Assembly: GCA_035624355.1 (NCBI GenBank)
Contig: DASPRQ010000022.1
Location: 1 to 33,952 of the forward strand
Length of the DNA stretch: 33,952 nucleotides
DNA from: Usitatibacter sp035624355
GTDB lineage: Bacteria > Pseudomonadota > Gammaproteobacteria > Burkholderiales > Usitatibacteraceae
Reading direction: 5' to 3'
In this document: piece after piece, positions 1 through 8,401 of the stretch
Position numbering within the stretch: position 1 is the first letter of the stretch
Layout: the number at the start of each line of letters is the position of its first letter
Program-made: the position numbers and the translations under genes
The notes under the pieces: generated by a model
Told to the model about the DNA's origin: nothing
What the model saw: only the letters and a program-made list of their open reading frames with translations
Databases searched by the model: none

Positions 1-141
1 ACGCCCGACGCGAGGTTCTCCTTCGACGCCTATGAGGAGGACGGCACCGTCCACACGGTGCCGTATCACCGGGTGCGCGAGGTGCGCCGCGACGGCGAGG
101 TGATCTGGTCGCGACCGGAGGCGCCGCCCACGCGCCGCTAG
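1..141 (+). CDS. C-terminal fragment of an MJ1316/DUF504-type protein
   Basis: An open frame runs from the window edge to a TAG at 139-141 and gives the last 46 residues of a protein. The segment contains VPYHRVREVRRDGEVIW, which matches the conserved core of the MJ1316 RNA cyclic group end recognition domain (formerly DUF504/UPF0248), where a PxHRI motif is followed by a G-x-V-x-W strand. That family is proposed to recognise processed RNA ends, but no function can be assigned from this fragment. The gene is convergent with ppsA. The two stop codons share the palindrome CTAG at 138-141, so the genes overlap by four bases. The start lies outside the window. Confidence 0.6.
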   Translation, partial: TPDARFSFDAYEEDGTVHTVPYHRVREVRRDGEVIWSRPEAPPTRR

Positions 142-2642
142 CGGATCACGGCCTCGTCCGCGCGTCCGGACTCGAGGGGCGGGCGGTCGAATCCGCGGCC
201 CTCGTGGGGCGCGGGCGCGCCGGCCGCCTCGATCGCCAGGATGCGCCGCAGCGCGGGCAGCACCGAGTCCGGATTGAGGCTGATGGAATCGATGCCCGCG
301 TGCACGAGGAACTGCGCGTATTCCGGATAGTCCGACGGCGCCTGGCCGCAGATGCCGATGGGGCGCCCGTTGCGATGCGCGCCGGCGATGGCGAGCCGGA
401 TCGTCTCCATCACGCCCGGGTCGCGCTCGTCGTAGTCGAACGCGACCAGCTCGGAATCGCGGTCGACGCCGAGCACGAGCTGCGTGAGGTCGTTCGAGCC
501 GATGGAGAAGCCGTCGAACCAGCGCGAGAAGCCGTCGGCCTGGACCACGTTGTTGGGGATCTCGCACATCACGTAGATCTCGAGGCCGTCCTCGCCGCGC
601 TTGAGCCCCAGCTCGGCCATGCGCCGCACGACCTGCTCGGCCTCGGCGACGCGGCGGCAGAACGGGATCATGAGCTTCACGTTGTCCAGGCCCATGGCCC
701 CGCGCACGCGCTGCATCGCGGCGCATTCGAGCGCGAAGCCTTCGGCGTAGGCCGGATGCGCGTAGCGCGAGGCGCCGCGGAAGCCGATCATGGGGTTGTC
801 CTCGCCGGGCTCGAACCACCGGCCCCCGAGCAGGCTCGCGTACTCGTTGGTCTTGAAGTCGGACATGCGCACGATCACCGGGCGCGGGTAGAACGCCGCG
901 GCGATCGTCGCCACGCCTTCCGACAGGCGCTCGACGAAGAAATCGGCGCCGCTCGCGTGGTTGCGCGCGAGCCTCGCGAGCTCGGCGCGCACGGCCTCGT
1001 CCTCGACGCGCTCCGGATGCAGCAGCGCCATCGGGTGCGCCCGGATGTGGTTCGCGATGATGAACTCCATGCGCGCGAGGCCCACGCCCGAGGTGGGGAG
1101 GAAGGACAGGTGGAACGCGAGGTCCGGGTCGCCCACGTTCACGAGGATCTTCGTGCGCGGGCGCGCGAGGCCCCGGGTGTCGGTCTCGCGGGTCGTGAAG
1201 GGCACGCGCCCCTCGTAGACGCGTCCCTGGATGCCTTCGGCGCAGGAGATGGTGATGGTCTCGCCGTCGCGCAGCCTCGTGGTCGCGTTCTCGGCGCCCA
1301 CGACGGCCGGGATGCCGAGCTCGCGCGCGACGATCGCCGCGTGGCAGGTGCGCCCGCCGCGGTTCGTCACGATGGCCCCGGCCCGCTTCATCACGGTGCC
1401 CCAGTCGGGAGAGGTGGTGTCGGCCACGAGCACCTCGCCTGCCTTGAAGGCCTCGAGGTCGGCGGCCTTGCGCACGACGCGCACGGTCCCGGCGGCCACC
1501 TTCTCGCCCACGGCGCGCCCCTGGACGAGGACCGCGGGCTCGCCCTCGATCGTGTACTCGGTGAGCACCGTCGCGCTGCGGCGCGAGGCGACGGTCTCGG
1601 GACGGGCCTGCACGATGTAGATGCGCCCGTCCACGCCGTCCTTGGCCCATTCGACGTCCACGGGAAGCGGGTGGCCCGCGCGCTCGCTCAGGTGCTGCTC
1701 GATGCGCACGGTGTGCTCCGCGAGCGTGAGCACGTCCTCGTCGGAGAGGCAGAAGCGCCCGCGCTCCTCCTCGGAGGTCGGCACGTTCACCGTCGCGCGC
1801 TTGAGGACGGCCTCGCCGTAGACCATCTTCATCTTCTTGTCGCCGAGGGTGCGCCGCAGAACCGCGCGCTTGCCGCGCGCGAGCGCGGGCTTGAAGACGA
1901 AGAACTCGTCGGGATCGACCGCGCCCTGCACGACGTTCTCGCCCAGTCCCCACGCGCCGGTGACGAACACCACGTCGCGGAAGCCGCTCTCGGTGTCGAG
2001 CGAGAAGGACACGCCGCTCGCGGCGAGGTCCGAGCGCACCATCTTCATGATGCCCACGGACAGCAGCACCTTGAGGTGGTCGAAGCCCTGGTCGATGCGG
2101 TAGCGCACCGCACGGTCGTTGAAGACGCTCGCGAAGCAGCGGCGCACGGCATCGAGCAGCATCGCCTCGCCGTGCACGTTGAGGAAGCTCTCGTGCTGGC
2201 CCGCGAAGCTCGCCGTGGGAAGGTCCTCCGCGGTGGCGGAGCTGCGCACGGCGAGCGTCACGTCCTCCCCGTATTCGGCCCGGAGCTCCGCGTACCCCGC
2301 GAGGATCTCGGCCACGAGGTCCGGGGGCAGCGGCGCGGTGTACACGATCTCGCGGCAGCGGCTCGCCCGGGCGGCCAGGTCGGCGACGTCGTCGGGATCG
2401 AGGCCCGCGAGAGTCTCGCGCAGCTTCTCCCAGGCGCCGGCGCGCTCGAGCGCGTCGCGGTAGGCGATCGCGGTCACGGCGAATCCGTTCGGCACCGGCA
2501 CGCCCAGCGGGACCAGCGAGCGCACCATCTCGCCCAGGGCGGCGTTCTTGCCGCCGACGAGCGCCACGTCGTCGATTCCCACCTCGGCGAAGCGGCGCGT
2601 GAGGCGCCCGATCGAGGAAGACGGACGGGATTCCCGATTCAT
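138..2642 (-). CDS. ppsA: Phosphoenolpyruvate synthase
   Basis: Converts pyruvate, ATP and water to PEP, AMP and phosphate, the entry to gluconeogenesis from C2/C3 substrates. The 834 residues are close to the usual length of about 790-800, with a short N-terminal extension. The order is an ATP/pyruvate-binding domain (about 20-350), a swivelling phosphohistidine domain with TNRGGRTCHAAIVARELG (catalytic His434), and a C-terminal PEP/pyruvate barrel carrying GSNDLTQLVLGVDRDS and the GICGQ cysteine motif near the end. The ATG at 2640-2642 is preceded by AGGTGG. The gene stands alone, is divergent from a flavin-reductase-like gene, and has an FNR-like inverted repeat 41.5 bp upstream of its start. 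Identification is secure. Confidence 0.97.
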   Translation of the reverse strand: MNRESRPSSSIGRLTRRFAEVGIDDVALVGGKNAALGEMVRSLVPLGVPVPNGFAVTAIAYRDALERAGAWEKLRETLAGLDPDDVADLAARASRCREIVYTAPLPPDLVAEILAGYAELRAEYGEDVTLAVRSSATAEDLPTASFAGQHESFLNVHGEAMLLDAVRRCFASVFNDRAVRYRIDQGFDHLKVLLSVGIMKMVRSDLAASGVSFSLDTESGFRDVVFVTGAWGLGENVVQGAVDPDEFFVFKPALARGKRAVLRRTLGDKKMKMVYGEAVLKRATVNVPTSEEERGRFCLSDEDVLTLAEHTVRIEQHLSERAGHPLPVDVEWAKDGVDGRIYIVQARPETVASRRSATVLTEYTIEGEPAVLVQGRAVGEKVAAGTVRVVRKAADLEAFKAGEVLVADTTSPDWGTVMKRAGAIVTNRGGRTCHAAIVARELGIPAVVGAENATTRLRDGETITISCAEGIQGRVYEGRVPFTTRETDTRGLARPRTKILVNVGDPDLAFHLSFLPTSGVGLARMEFIIANHIRAHPMALLHPERVEDEAVRAELARLARNHASGADFFVERLSEGVATIAAAFYPRPVIVRMSDFKTNEYASLLGGRWFEPGEDNPMIGFRGASRYAHPAYAEGFALECAAMQRVRGAMGLDNVKLMIPFCRRVAEAEQVVRRMAELGLKRGEDGLEIYVMCEIPNNVVQADGFSRWFDGFSIGSNDLTQLVLGVDRDSELVAFDYDERDPGVMETIRLAIAGAHRNGRPIGICGQAPSDYPEYAQFLVHAGIDSISLNPDSVLPALRRILAIEAAGAPAPHEGRGFDRPPLESGRADEAVIR

Positions 2643-2676
2643 CCGTCCACCTTATGCCGCCGCGGGCAGCGCGAGC

Positions 2677-2690
2677 TTGACCCCCGTCAA
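2677..2690. promoter_or_regulatory. FNR/FixK-like operator between ppsA and the flavin-reductase gene
   Basis: TTGACCCCCGTCAA is an inverted repeat matching TTGA-N6-TCAA, the core of FNR/FixK/DNR-family sites. On the ppsA strand a -10-like TAAGGT (2654-2649) starts 29.5 bp from the site centre, the class II activator spacing. Similar sites occur at 15279, 23703 and 26524. The regulator is not encoded in this window. Confidence 0.5.
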
Positions 2691-2723
2691 TTCCGGCGAC
2701 GCCGGGCGCGGCACCATGGGCCC

Positions 2724-3311
2724 ATGAACGTGAAACGCGTCCGTACGCGGCGCAACGCGCCTGCCGCCGCGCCCCGCGGAAAGAAGGCCTATCCGCTCGC
2801 GAAGGTCTACGGGCTGCTCGAGCCCGGCCCGGTGGTGATGCTGTCCACCGTGCGCGACGGCCGGCCGAACGTCATGGTGCTGTCGTGGCTCACGATGATG
2901 GAGTTCGAGCCGCCGCTCGTGGGCTGCGTCGTGAGCAACGCCAACTACTCCTTCGAGGCGCTCGCCGCGACGAAGGAATGCGTGATCAACATCCCCACGG
3001 TGGAGCTCGCCGGCAAGGTCGTGCGGTGCGGCAACTCGTCGGGCCGGAAGGTGGACAAGTTCGCCAAGTTCGGCCTCACCCCGGAATACGGCACGCACGT
3101 CGGGGCGCCGCTCGTGGCCGAATGCTATGCGAACCTCGAGTGCAAGGTGGTGGACGACCGCCTGGTCGACAAGTACAGCTTCTTCGTGCTCGAGGTCGTG
3201 GCCGCCTGGATGGACCGCGCGCGGAAGGACCCGCGCACGTTCCACCACCGCGGGCGCGGCGTCTTCGTGGTCGACGGTCGCGTCCTCAAGCTGCCTTCGC
3301 GGATGAAGTAG
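2724..3311 (+). CDS. Flavin reductase-like FMN-binding protein
   Basis: 195 residues with the flavin reductase-like split-barrel fold. After a basic N-terminal extension (about 1-22), the core begins with a GPVVMLSTVRDGRPNVM strand pair, then PPLVGCVVSNANYSFEAL and ECVINIPT, which are the FMN-contacting segments of this family. Members bind FMN and serve as NAD(P)H:flavin reductases or as FMN proteins of unknown partner; the substrate cannot be read from sequence. The ATG at 2724 is chosen because the DNA upstream is the ppsA promoter region. It is divergent from ppsA and lies 43 bp before a thioesterase gene, so it may be the first gene of a short plus-strand operon running to 4457. Confidence 0.8.
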   Translation: MNVKRVRTRRNAPAAAPRGKKAYPLAKVYGLLEPGPVVMLSTVRDGRPNVMVLSWLTMMEFEPPLVGCVVSNANYSFEALAATKECVINIPTVELAGKVVRCGNSSGRKVDKFAKFGLTPEYGTHVGAPLVAECYANLECKVVDDRLVDKYSFFVLEVVAAWMDRARKDPRTFHHRGRGVFVVDGRVLKLPSRMK

Positions 3312-3354
3312 CCGGTTGAGCGACAATGGCGGCTTCGCCTCCCGGAGCCGCCCG

Positions 3355-3768
3355 ATGGCCGTCTTCGCAGACCGACAGGAAGTCACCCTCCTTTCCACGC
3401 TGGGGATCGAGATCGTCGAGACCGGCAGGGAGCGCGTCGTGGCGCGCATGCCCGTCGCGCCCCGCGTGCACCAGCCCTTCGGAATCCTCCACGGCGGCGC
3501 CTCGGTCGCCCTCGCGGAGACCGTCGCCTCGACAGGCGCGTGGATGAACGTGGACCAGGCGAGCGAGCGCGTCGTGGGGGTGGAGATCAACGCGAACCAC
3601 CTGCGCGCCAAGCGCGACGGGATCGTGACCGCCGTGGCCACGCCCGTGCACGTCGGCCGCCGCACGCAGGTCTGGGAGGTGCGCATCACCGACGAGCGGG
3701 GCAAGGCCGTGTGCATCTCGCGCTGCACCCTGGCGGTGGTCCCCGCCGCGGGGGAAGGCGCGGCGTGA
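3355..3768 (+). CDS. Hotdog-fold thioesterase, PaaI/MenI type
   Basis: 137 residues, the normal length for single hotdog acyl-CoA thioesterases. The signature HQPFGILHGGASVALAE closely resembles E. coli MenI (YdiI) and EntH, where the Glu in the LAE segment is the catalytic carboxylate. It should hydrolyse an aromatic or medium acyl-CoA; menaquinone synthesis is not implied by context. The ATG at 3355 is preferred over an in-frame TTG at 3316 because GGAG lies nine bases upstream and the family start fits. The stop overlaps the next gene's GTG as GTGA, implying translational coupling to the HAD hydrolase. Confidence 0.85.
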   Translation: MAVFADRQEVTLLSTLGIEIVETGRERVVARMPVAPRVHQPFGILHGGASVALAETVASTGAWMNVDQASERVVGVEINANHLRAKRDGIVTAVATPVHVGRRTQVWEVRITDERGKAVCISRCTLAVVPAAGEGAA

Positions 3769-4457
3769 TCCGGGCGCTGCTCTTCGACGTCTTCGGGACG
3801 CTCGTCGACTGGCGCAGCGGCGTCGCGCGCGAGGCGCGCTCGATCCTCGCTCCGCTCGGCGTGGCCGCCGACTGGCTCGCCTTCGCCGACGCCTGGCGCG
3901 ACCAGTACCAGCCGGCGATGGAGGAGGTGCGCTCGGGGCGCCGGCCGTTCAGCAGGCTCGACGCGCTCCACCGGCGCAACCTCGACGTGGTGCTGAAGGA
4001 TTTCGGCCTCGACCGCGTCGAGGAAGCCGCGCGCGCGGAGCTCAACCTCGCGTGGCACCGGCTCGATGCGTGGCCGGACGTCGCCCCGGGGCTCGCGCGC
4101 CTGCGCGAGCGCTTCCGCCTCGCGCCGTGCTCGAACGGGAACATCTCGCTCATGGTGGACCTCGCGCGGCGCAACGGCTTTCCCTGGGACGCCATCGCCG
4201 GCGCCGAGCTCGCGCGCGACTACAAGCCGAAGCCGGGGGTCTATCTCTCGGCGGCCGCGGCGTTCGACTGCGCGCCCGACGAGGCGATGATGGTGGCGGC
4301 CCACTCGTCCGATCTCGCGGCGGCGGCCTCGGCGGGGCTGCGCACGGCGTTCGTCGCGCGTCCCCAGGAGCGGCCCGGTGTGGCCGAGAGCCGGCCGGCC
4401 GTGCCCGTCGAGGTCTCGGTGGCGAGCCTCGAGGAGCTGGCCGGGCGGCTGTCGTGA
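3765..4457 (+). CDS. Haloacid dehalogenase-type hydrolase (HAD type II)
   Basis: 230 residues of the HAD superfamily. Motif I is LLFDVFGTLVDW with nucleophile Asp8; motif II is the Ser in APCSNGN; motif III is the Lys in KPKPGVY; the motif IV acidic cluster is weak and reads AAHSSDLAAA. The FDVFGTLVDW form is typical of L-2-haloacid dehalogenases rather than phosphatases, and a helical cap follows motif I. Many proteins with this signature are annotated as 2-haloacid dehalogenase without biochemical proof, so the substrate remains open. The GTG start overlaps the thioesterase stop by four bases. It converges on the NTF2-like gene with 13 bp between them. Confidence 0.82.
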   Translation: MIRALLFDVFGTLVDWRSGVAREARSILAPLGVAADWLAFADAWRDQYQPAMEEVRSGRRPFSRLDALHRRNLDVVLKDFGLDRVEEAARAELNLAWHRLDAWPDVAPGLARLRERFRLAPCSNGNISLMVDLARRNGFPWDAIAGAELARDYKPKPGVYLSAAAAFDCAPDEAMMVAAHSSDLAAAASAGLRTAFVARPQERPGVAESRPAVPVEVSVASLEELAGRLS

Positions 4458-4470
4458 CGGCCGGGGCCGA

Positions 4471-4890
4471 TCAGGAGCCGAACTCGAGCTTCGGATCGAC
4501 CTGCCAGGTCTCGGCGGCGATCTTGCCGTCGCGGTAGGTGAGCACGTAGCGGACCTTGATCCGGCTCTTGCCGCCGTAGAGCACGTTCGCGGTCACGGTG
4601 CTGCCCTTGTCGTTGGTGGCTTCCTTCAGGTCCGCGACTTTCACCTGCAAGTCCGGGTTGGCGTGGGTGAACTTCTTCCACAGCTCCGCGACCTGCGCGG
4701 CGCCCTTGTAGGTGCCGTCGAGGGGGCCGCCGACCCACTCGAGCACGACGTGCTCGGAGTACTGGCTCTTGAGGGCGGCCAGGTCGCCCTTGGCGATGGC
4801 GTCGAAGTGCGCGGTGGCCTCGCCCGTGGACGCGAGCGCGCCCAGGGGGAGGAGGGCGAAGGCCAGAAAGAGTGAACGAATCGATTTCAT
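4471..4890 (-). CDS. Secreted SnoaL/NTF2-like protein
   Basis: 139 residues. Residues 1-20 are a signal peptide (MKSIRSLFLAFALLPLGALA) followed by an NTF2-like fold: TAHFDAIAKGDLAALKSQY as the first helix pair, LEWVGGPLDGTYKG, a WKKFTHANPDLQVKV strand and a closing VRYVLTYRDGKIAAETWQ hairpin. SnoaL-like domains are small ligand-binding or isomerase folds; the role of this exported version is unknown. The ATG at 4888-4890 is preceded by AGGAGC. It is a single gene; the 142 bp between it and the hydrogenase maturation protease shows no clear signal to me. Confidence 0.8.
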   Translation of the reverse strand: MKSIRSLFLAFALLPLGALASTGEATAHFDAIAKGDLAALKSQYSEHVVLEWVGGPLDGTYKGAAQVAELWKKFTHANPDLQVKVADLKEATNDKGSTVTANVLYGGKSRIKVRYVLTYRDGKIAAETWQVDPKLEFGS

Positions 4891-5032
4891 CGATGCTCCT
4901 GTGCGTGGGGATGGGGATTGCGCCGACCCGGCGAATCGCGGTGTCGGTATCGAGGCAAACAGCGCGCGTGGGCGAATGCTTCCGGAGCGCGCGAATTTCC
5001 GCGCGCGTGCGCCGCTCGGGTTCAGGCCGGCT

Positions 5033-5524
5033 TCAGCTGCCGATGCTCGCCGGTTGCTCCGGCGCCGCGTCGCCCAGCGCCTCGATTTCCGCCTGGATCC
5101 GCGCGACCGCGGCTGCGAGCGCGCCCTCGACCGCGGCCGACATCGGCGCGCCGACGTCGAAGCTCGCGCCCTCGATGGCGTAGACCACGCACGTCCGGGG
5201 AAGCACGCCGAGCGCGCGGGCGAGCTCGATCGCCTCGGCGACGCCGGGCGCGTGGGTCGAGCACGCGAGCAGCCGCGCCGGAAGCGGATGCGAGGCGGCA
5301 TCGAAGCGGGCGAGGCGACCGGGCCGCGGCCCCGCGGCCGCATCGACGATGACGGCGGCCCGCGCGGCGCGCAGCGCCTCGACGATCGCCGCAACCTCGC
5401 CGTCCTGCTCGATCACGCGGATCCCGTCGGCCGGCGAGAGGCGCCGGCCGATCTCGAGGCCCGCGGCGTCGTCGCCGCGAAGCGCGTTGCCCACGGCGAT
5501 CACGATCCTCTCCGCGCTAGCCAC
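5033..5524 (-). CDS. Hydrogenase maturation endopeptidase (HycI/HybD/HyaD family)
   Basis: 163 residues. Removes the C-terminal tail of the nickel-loaded hydrogenase large subunit, the last maturation step. It shows the family's GN-x4-DD motif (GNALRGDDAAG) near residues 12-22, Asp61 in IVDAAAG and His91 in CSTHAPGV. These align with the three nickel-binding residues of HybD (Glu16, Asp62, His93), with Asp19 in place of the Glu. The GTG at 5522-5524 overlaps the large-subunit stop by eight bases. A GTG at 5501-5503 is a good alternative, with GGAG six bases upstream. It is the last gene of the hydrogenase operon, directly after its probable substrate. Confidence 0.85.
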   Translation of the reverse strand: MASAERIVIAVGNALRGDDAAGLEIGRRLSPADGIRVIEQDGEVAAIVEALRAARAAVIVDAAAGPRPGRLARFDAASHPLPARLLACSTHAPGVAEAIELARALGVLPRTCVVYAIEGASFDVGAPMSAAVEGALAAAVARIQAEIEALGDAAPEQPASIGS

Positions 5525-6806
5525 GATCGATCTCGAGGTCGAGGAAATGGCACGAGCACGAGATGCACGGATCGTAGTTGCGGATCGTCTGCTCGCAGCG
5601 CCAGCGCAGCGCCTCGTCGGGCATGTCGAGCCAGCCGGGGAGGAAGGCGCGCAGGTCCTCCTCGACGCTCGCCTGGTTCTGCGAGGTGGGCGGGACGATC
5701 CGCGCCTCGGCGATCGCGCCGTCGGCCTCGAGCCCATAGCGGTGGTAGAGCAGGCCGCGCGGGGCCTCGGTGCAGCCGTGGCCGACGCCCCCGCGCGGCT
5801 CGATCGGGACCGCGGGGCGATCGGGCGGCTCGTAGGCGTCGATCAGCCGCAGCGCCTCGTCGCAGGCGTAGAGCATCTCCACGGCGCGCACGACGATGCT
5901 GCGATAGGGATTCGTGCACACCGCTCCCAGGCCCGCTTCCCCCGCCGCCTCGCGGGCGAGCGGCGAGAGCAGGGCGGAATTCAGGCCGTAGCGCGCGAGC
6001 GGACCCACGAGGTAGCTGCCCCGGCCGCGGATCGCCGAATGCAGCGCCGTCGAGCGCCGCACGTGCCGCTCCTCGAAGTGCGCGTCGAAGTTGCGCGCCG
6101 CGATGTCGAGGCCCTTGCTGGACGCGATGCGTCCCTCGTTGAAGGGATACTCGTCCGGGTGGCGCAGCGCCACGAGCTCGTAGTCGCGCTCGCAGTCCGG
6201 GAAATCGAAGCCGGACACCCAGCGCACCGTGGCGAGCGCCTGGTCGCGCGCGCGCCTCATCGCCTCGGCGAGCGGCGCGAGCTCGCCCTTCGTGGGCACC
6301 CGGTAGAAACCGCCGACCCGCACGTTGACCGGATGGATCTCGCGCCCGCCGATCACCCGCAGGATCTCGTTGCCCGACTTCTTGAGCTGCAGGCCGCGCT
6401 CCACCTCGGCCGGATGGTCGCGCGCCATGGCGATCGCGCTCTCGTAGCCCAGGAAATCGGGGGCGTGCAGCATGTAGACGTGCAGCGCGTGGCTCTCGAT
6501 CCACTCGCCGCAGTAGAGCAGCCGCCGCAGGGCGCGCAGCGATCCGTCCACGCGCACGCCGAAGGCGTCCTCCATCGCGTGCACCGCGCTCATCTGGTAG
6601 GCGACGGGACAGATGCCGCAGATGCGCGCCGTGATGTCGGGCGCCTCGCCGTAGGCGCGCCCGCGCAGCAACGCCTCGAAGAAGCGCGGCGGCTCGAAGA
6701 TGCGCAGCTCGACGTCGCGCACCTCGCCGTCGCGCAGCACGACCGTGAGGCCCGCCTCGCCCTCCACGCGCGCGAGATAGTCGACCCGGATCCTCCTAGT
6801 CGCCAT
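5517..6806 (-). CDS. [NiFe] hydrogenase large (alpha) subunit, group 3b type
   Basis: 429 residues; the catalytic subunit holding the Ni-Fe(CN)2CO site of a cytoplasmic NAD(P)-linked hydrogenase. The proximal motif is RICGICPVAY (61-70, Cys63 and Cys66) and the distal motif is DPCISC (412-417, Cys414 and Cys417). His420 follows, after which the protease should cut, removing nine residues. A further Cys419 lies just before that His. The beta-gamma-delta-alpha subunit set is that of group 3b (sulfhydrogenase/Hyh) enzymes, which interconvert H2 and NAD(P)H. The start overlaps the delta-subunit stop by 11 bp. No hyp accessory genes are in the window, so they must be elsewhere. Confidence 0.93.
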   Translation of the reverse strand: MATRRIRVDYLARVEGEAGLTVVLRDGEVRDVELRIFEPPRFFEALLRGRAYGEAPDITARICGICPVAYQMSAVHAMEDAFGVRVDGSLRALRRLLYCGEWIESHALHVYMLHAPDFLGYESAIAMARDHPAEVERGLQLKKSGNEILRVIGGREIHPVNVRVGGFYRVPTKGELAPLAEAMRRARDQALATVRWVSGFDFPDCERDYELVALRHPDEYPFNEGRIASSKGLDIAARNFDAHFEERHVRRSTALHSAIRGRGSYLVGPLARYGLNSALLSPLAREAAGEAGLGAVCTNPYRSIVVRAVEMLYACDEALRLIDAYEPPDRPAVPIEPRGGVGHGCTEAPRGLLYHRYGLEADGAIAEARIVPPTSQNQASVEEDLRAFLPGWLDMPDEALRWRCEQTIRNYDPCISCSCHFLDLEIDRG

Positions 6807-7569
6807 GGCGGTCGCTCTCCTCGCGGAACGGCTCGGCGTGCGCGTTGAAGGTGCGGAAGACGCGCTGCAGGTCCCGCGGCGCGAGCCCTAGGTCGCCCAG
6901 CCGCAGGGCGAGCGCGCGCGTGTTGGGCGTCTCCATGGGGCCGAAGCAGCCGTAGCAGCCGCGGTCGAAGGACGGGCAGAGCGCGCCGCAGCCGGCGTGC
7001 GTCACCGGCCCGAGGCAGGGCGTGCCCCGCGCCACGGTGACGCAGACGTTGCCCTTCAGCTTGCATTCGACGCAGACGCTGTGGGCGGGGATCGCCGGCG
7101 CGCGGCCGGCGAGGAAGGCGGCGATCACCTCGAGCAGCTGCCGCTTGTCGATGGGACAGCCGCGCAGCTCGAAGTCCACCTTGACGTGCTCGGCGATCGG
7201 GGTGGAGGTCGCCAGCGTGTCGATGTAGGCCGGATGGGCGTACACGATCGAGATGAACTCCTTCACGTCCTTCCAGTTGCGCAGCGCCTGGATGCCGCCG
7301 GCGGTCGCGCAGGCGCCGATGGTCACGAGGTGCCGCGACGCGCGGCGGATCCGCCCGATGCGCTCCGCATCGCCGGGCGTCGTGATCGAGCCCTCGACGA
7401 GCGACAGGTCGTAGGGCCCCCGCACCGTGGCACGGCTCGCCTCGGGAAAGTGGGCGATCTCCACCGCGCCCGCCACCGCGAGGAGCTCGTCCTCGCAATC
7501 GAGCAGCGTGAGCTGGCACCCGTCGCACGAGGCGAACTTCCAGACCGCGAGCTTGGGCTTGCGCGCCAT
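6796..7569 (-). CDS. [NiFe] hydrogenase small (delta) subunit
   Basis: 257 residues, homologous to the 20-kDa subunit of complex I; carries electrons between the NiFe site and the beta/gamma module through Fe-S clusters. The proximal-cluster CxxC is SCDGC (Cys15, Cys18), with partners in IGACATAGG and RGCPID. The C-terminal half is rich in Cys (CVECKLKGNVC, PCLGPVTHAGCGALCP, DRGCYGCFGP), as expected for two further [4Fe-4S] clusters in group 3 enzymes. There is no Tat signal, which supports a cytoplasmic enzyme. The ATG at 7567-7569 lies one base after the gamma-subunit stop, and the gene overlaps the alpha subunit by 11 bp. Confidence 0.92.
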   Translation of the reverse strand: MARKPKLAVWKFASCDGCQLTLLDCEDELLAVAGAVEIAHFPEASRATVRGPYDLSLVEGSITTPGDAERIGRIRRASRHLVTIGACATAGGIQALRNWKDVKEFISIVYAHPAYIDTLATSTPIAEHVKVDFELRGCPIDKRQLLEVIAAFLAGRAPAIPAHSVCVECKLKGNVCVTVARGTPCLGPVTHAGCGALCPSFDRGCYGCFGPMETPNTRALALRLGDLGLAPRDLQRVFRTFNAHAEPFREESDRHGD

Positions 7570-7570
7570 G

Positions 7571-8401
7571 TCAGATCTCCCGCGCGGCGAGGCGCTCGCG
7601 GATGCGGTCGTAGCGCAGCACCGGTCCTTCCTTGCAGACGAAGTCCGCGCCGAACTGGCAGTGCCCGCAATGGCCGAGGGCGCACTTCATGTTGCGCTCC
7701 ATCGAGAGGTGCATCCGGGCGTCGTCCACGCCCGCCTGCCGCAGCGCGGCGACCGTGAAACGCATCATGACCTCGGGGCCGCAGATCATCGCCGTGGTCC
7801 GCGCCGCGTCGAAGCCGGCGCGCCGCACGAGCGCGGTCACGACGCCGACCTCGCCGTGCCAGTCGGCCCCGGCGTGGTCCACCGTCACCTCGACCTCGAC
7901 GTCGAGGCGCCGCCGCCAGTCCTCGAGCTCGCGACGGAAGAGGATCTCCTCGGGCCGGCGCGCGCCGTAGAGCAGGGCGACGCGCCCGTAGCGCTCGCGC
8001 CCGGCGAGCAGCGCCCGGAGCGCCGGGCGCAGCGGCGCGAGGCCGAGGCCGCCCGCGACGAGCACCACGTCCCCGCCCGCCGCCTCGTCGAGGGGCCAGC
8101 CCGTGCCGTAGGGGCCGCGCACGCCGAGGGCTGCGCCGCGCTTCAAACCCGTGATCGCGCCCGACACCGGGCCGGCCGCGCGCACGGTGTGGAGCAGCCC
8201 CCCGCCCCGGCGGGCGGTGCCGCTGATGCTGATCGGCACCTCGCCCACGCCGAATGCGTAGAGCATGTTGAACTGCCCGGGCCGGTAGGCGGCCTTCCGC
8301 CCTCCGGGCGGCTCCAGCTCGAGCGTCCAGGTATCGGCGGTCTCGCGGCGCGCGCTCGTCACGCGCGTCACCGTGGGCACCATGGCCTCGGCCGGGATCA
8401 C
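7571..8401 (-). CDS. Hydrogenase gamma subunit, FAD/NAD(P)-binding oxidoreductase
   Basis: 276 residues. A ferredoxin-NADP reductase-like module that passes electrons between the hydrogenase and NAD(P). The flavin-binding segment is YRPGQFNMLYAFGVGEVPIS and the nucleotide-binding loop is VAGGLGLAPLRPAL. A C-terminal four-Cys motif (C-x4-C-x2-C-x7-C in KCALGHCGHCQFGADFVC) should bind a [2Fe-2S] cluster as in PyrK-type proteins. The GTG at 8399-8401 overlaps the preceding stop as GTGA and is my choice; an ATG at 8381-8383 is an alternative that loses six residues. The role follows from family and position between the beta and delta subunits. Confidence 0.9.
   Translation of the reverse strand: MIPAEAMVPTVTRVTSARRETADTWTLELEPPGGRKAAYRPGQFNMLYAFGVGEVPISISGTARRGGGLLHTVRAAGPVSGAITGLKRGAALGVRGPYGTGWPLDEAAGGDVVLVAGGLGLAPLRPALRALLAGRERYGRVALLYGARRPEEILFRRELEDWRRRLDVEVEVTVDHAGADWHGEVGVVTALVRRAGFDAARTTAMICGPEVMMRFTVAALRQAGVDDARMHLSMERNMKCALGHCGHCQFGADFVCKEGPVLRYDRIRERLAAREI

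Noticed and set aside
204..3311. A 1035-codon plus-strand frame covering ppsA
   Set aside because: Only its last 195 codons (from 2724) are a real protein. The rest is an Arg/Ala/His-rich antisense frame opposite ppsA, as expected in GC-rich DNA.
3316..3354. Upstream TTG start for the thioesterase
   Set aside because: The 13 added residues do not match the family start, and the ATG at 3355 has a good ribosome site.
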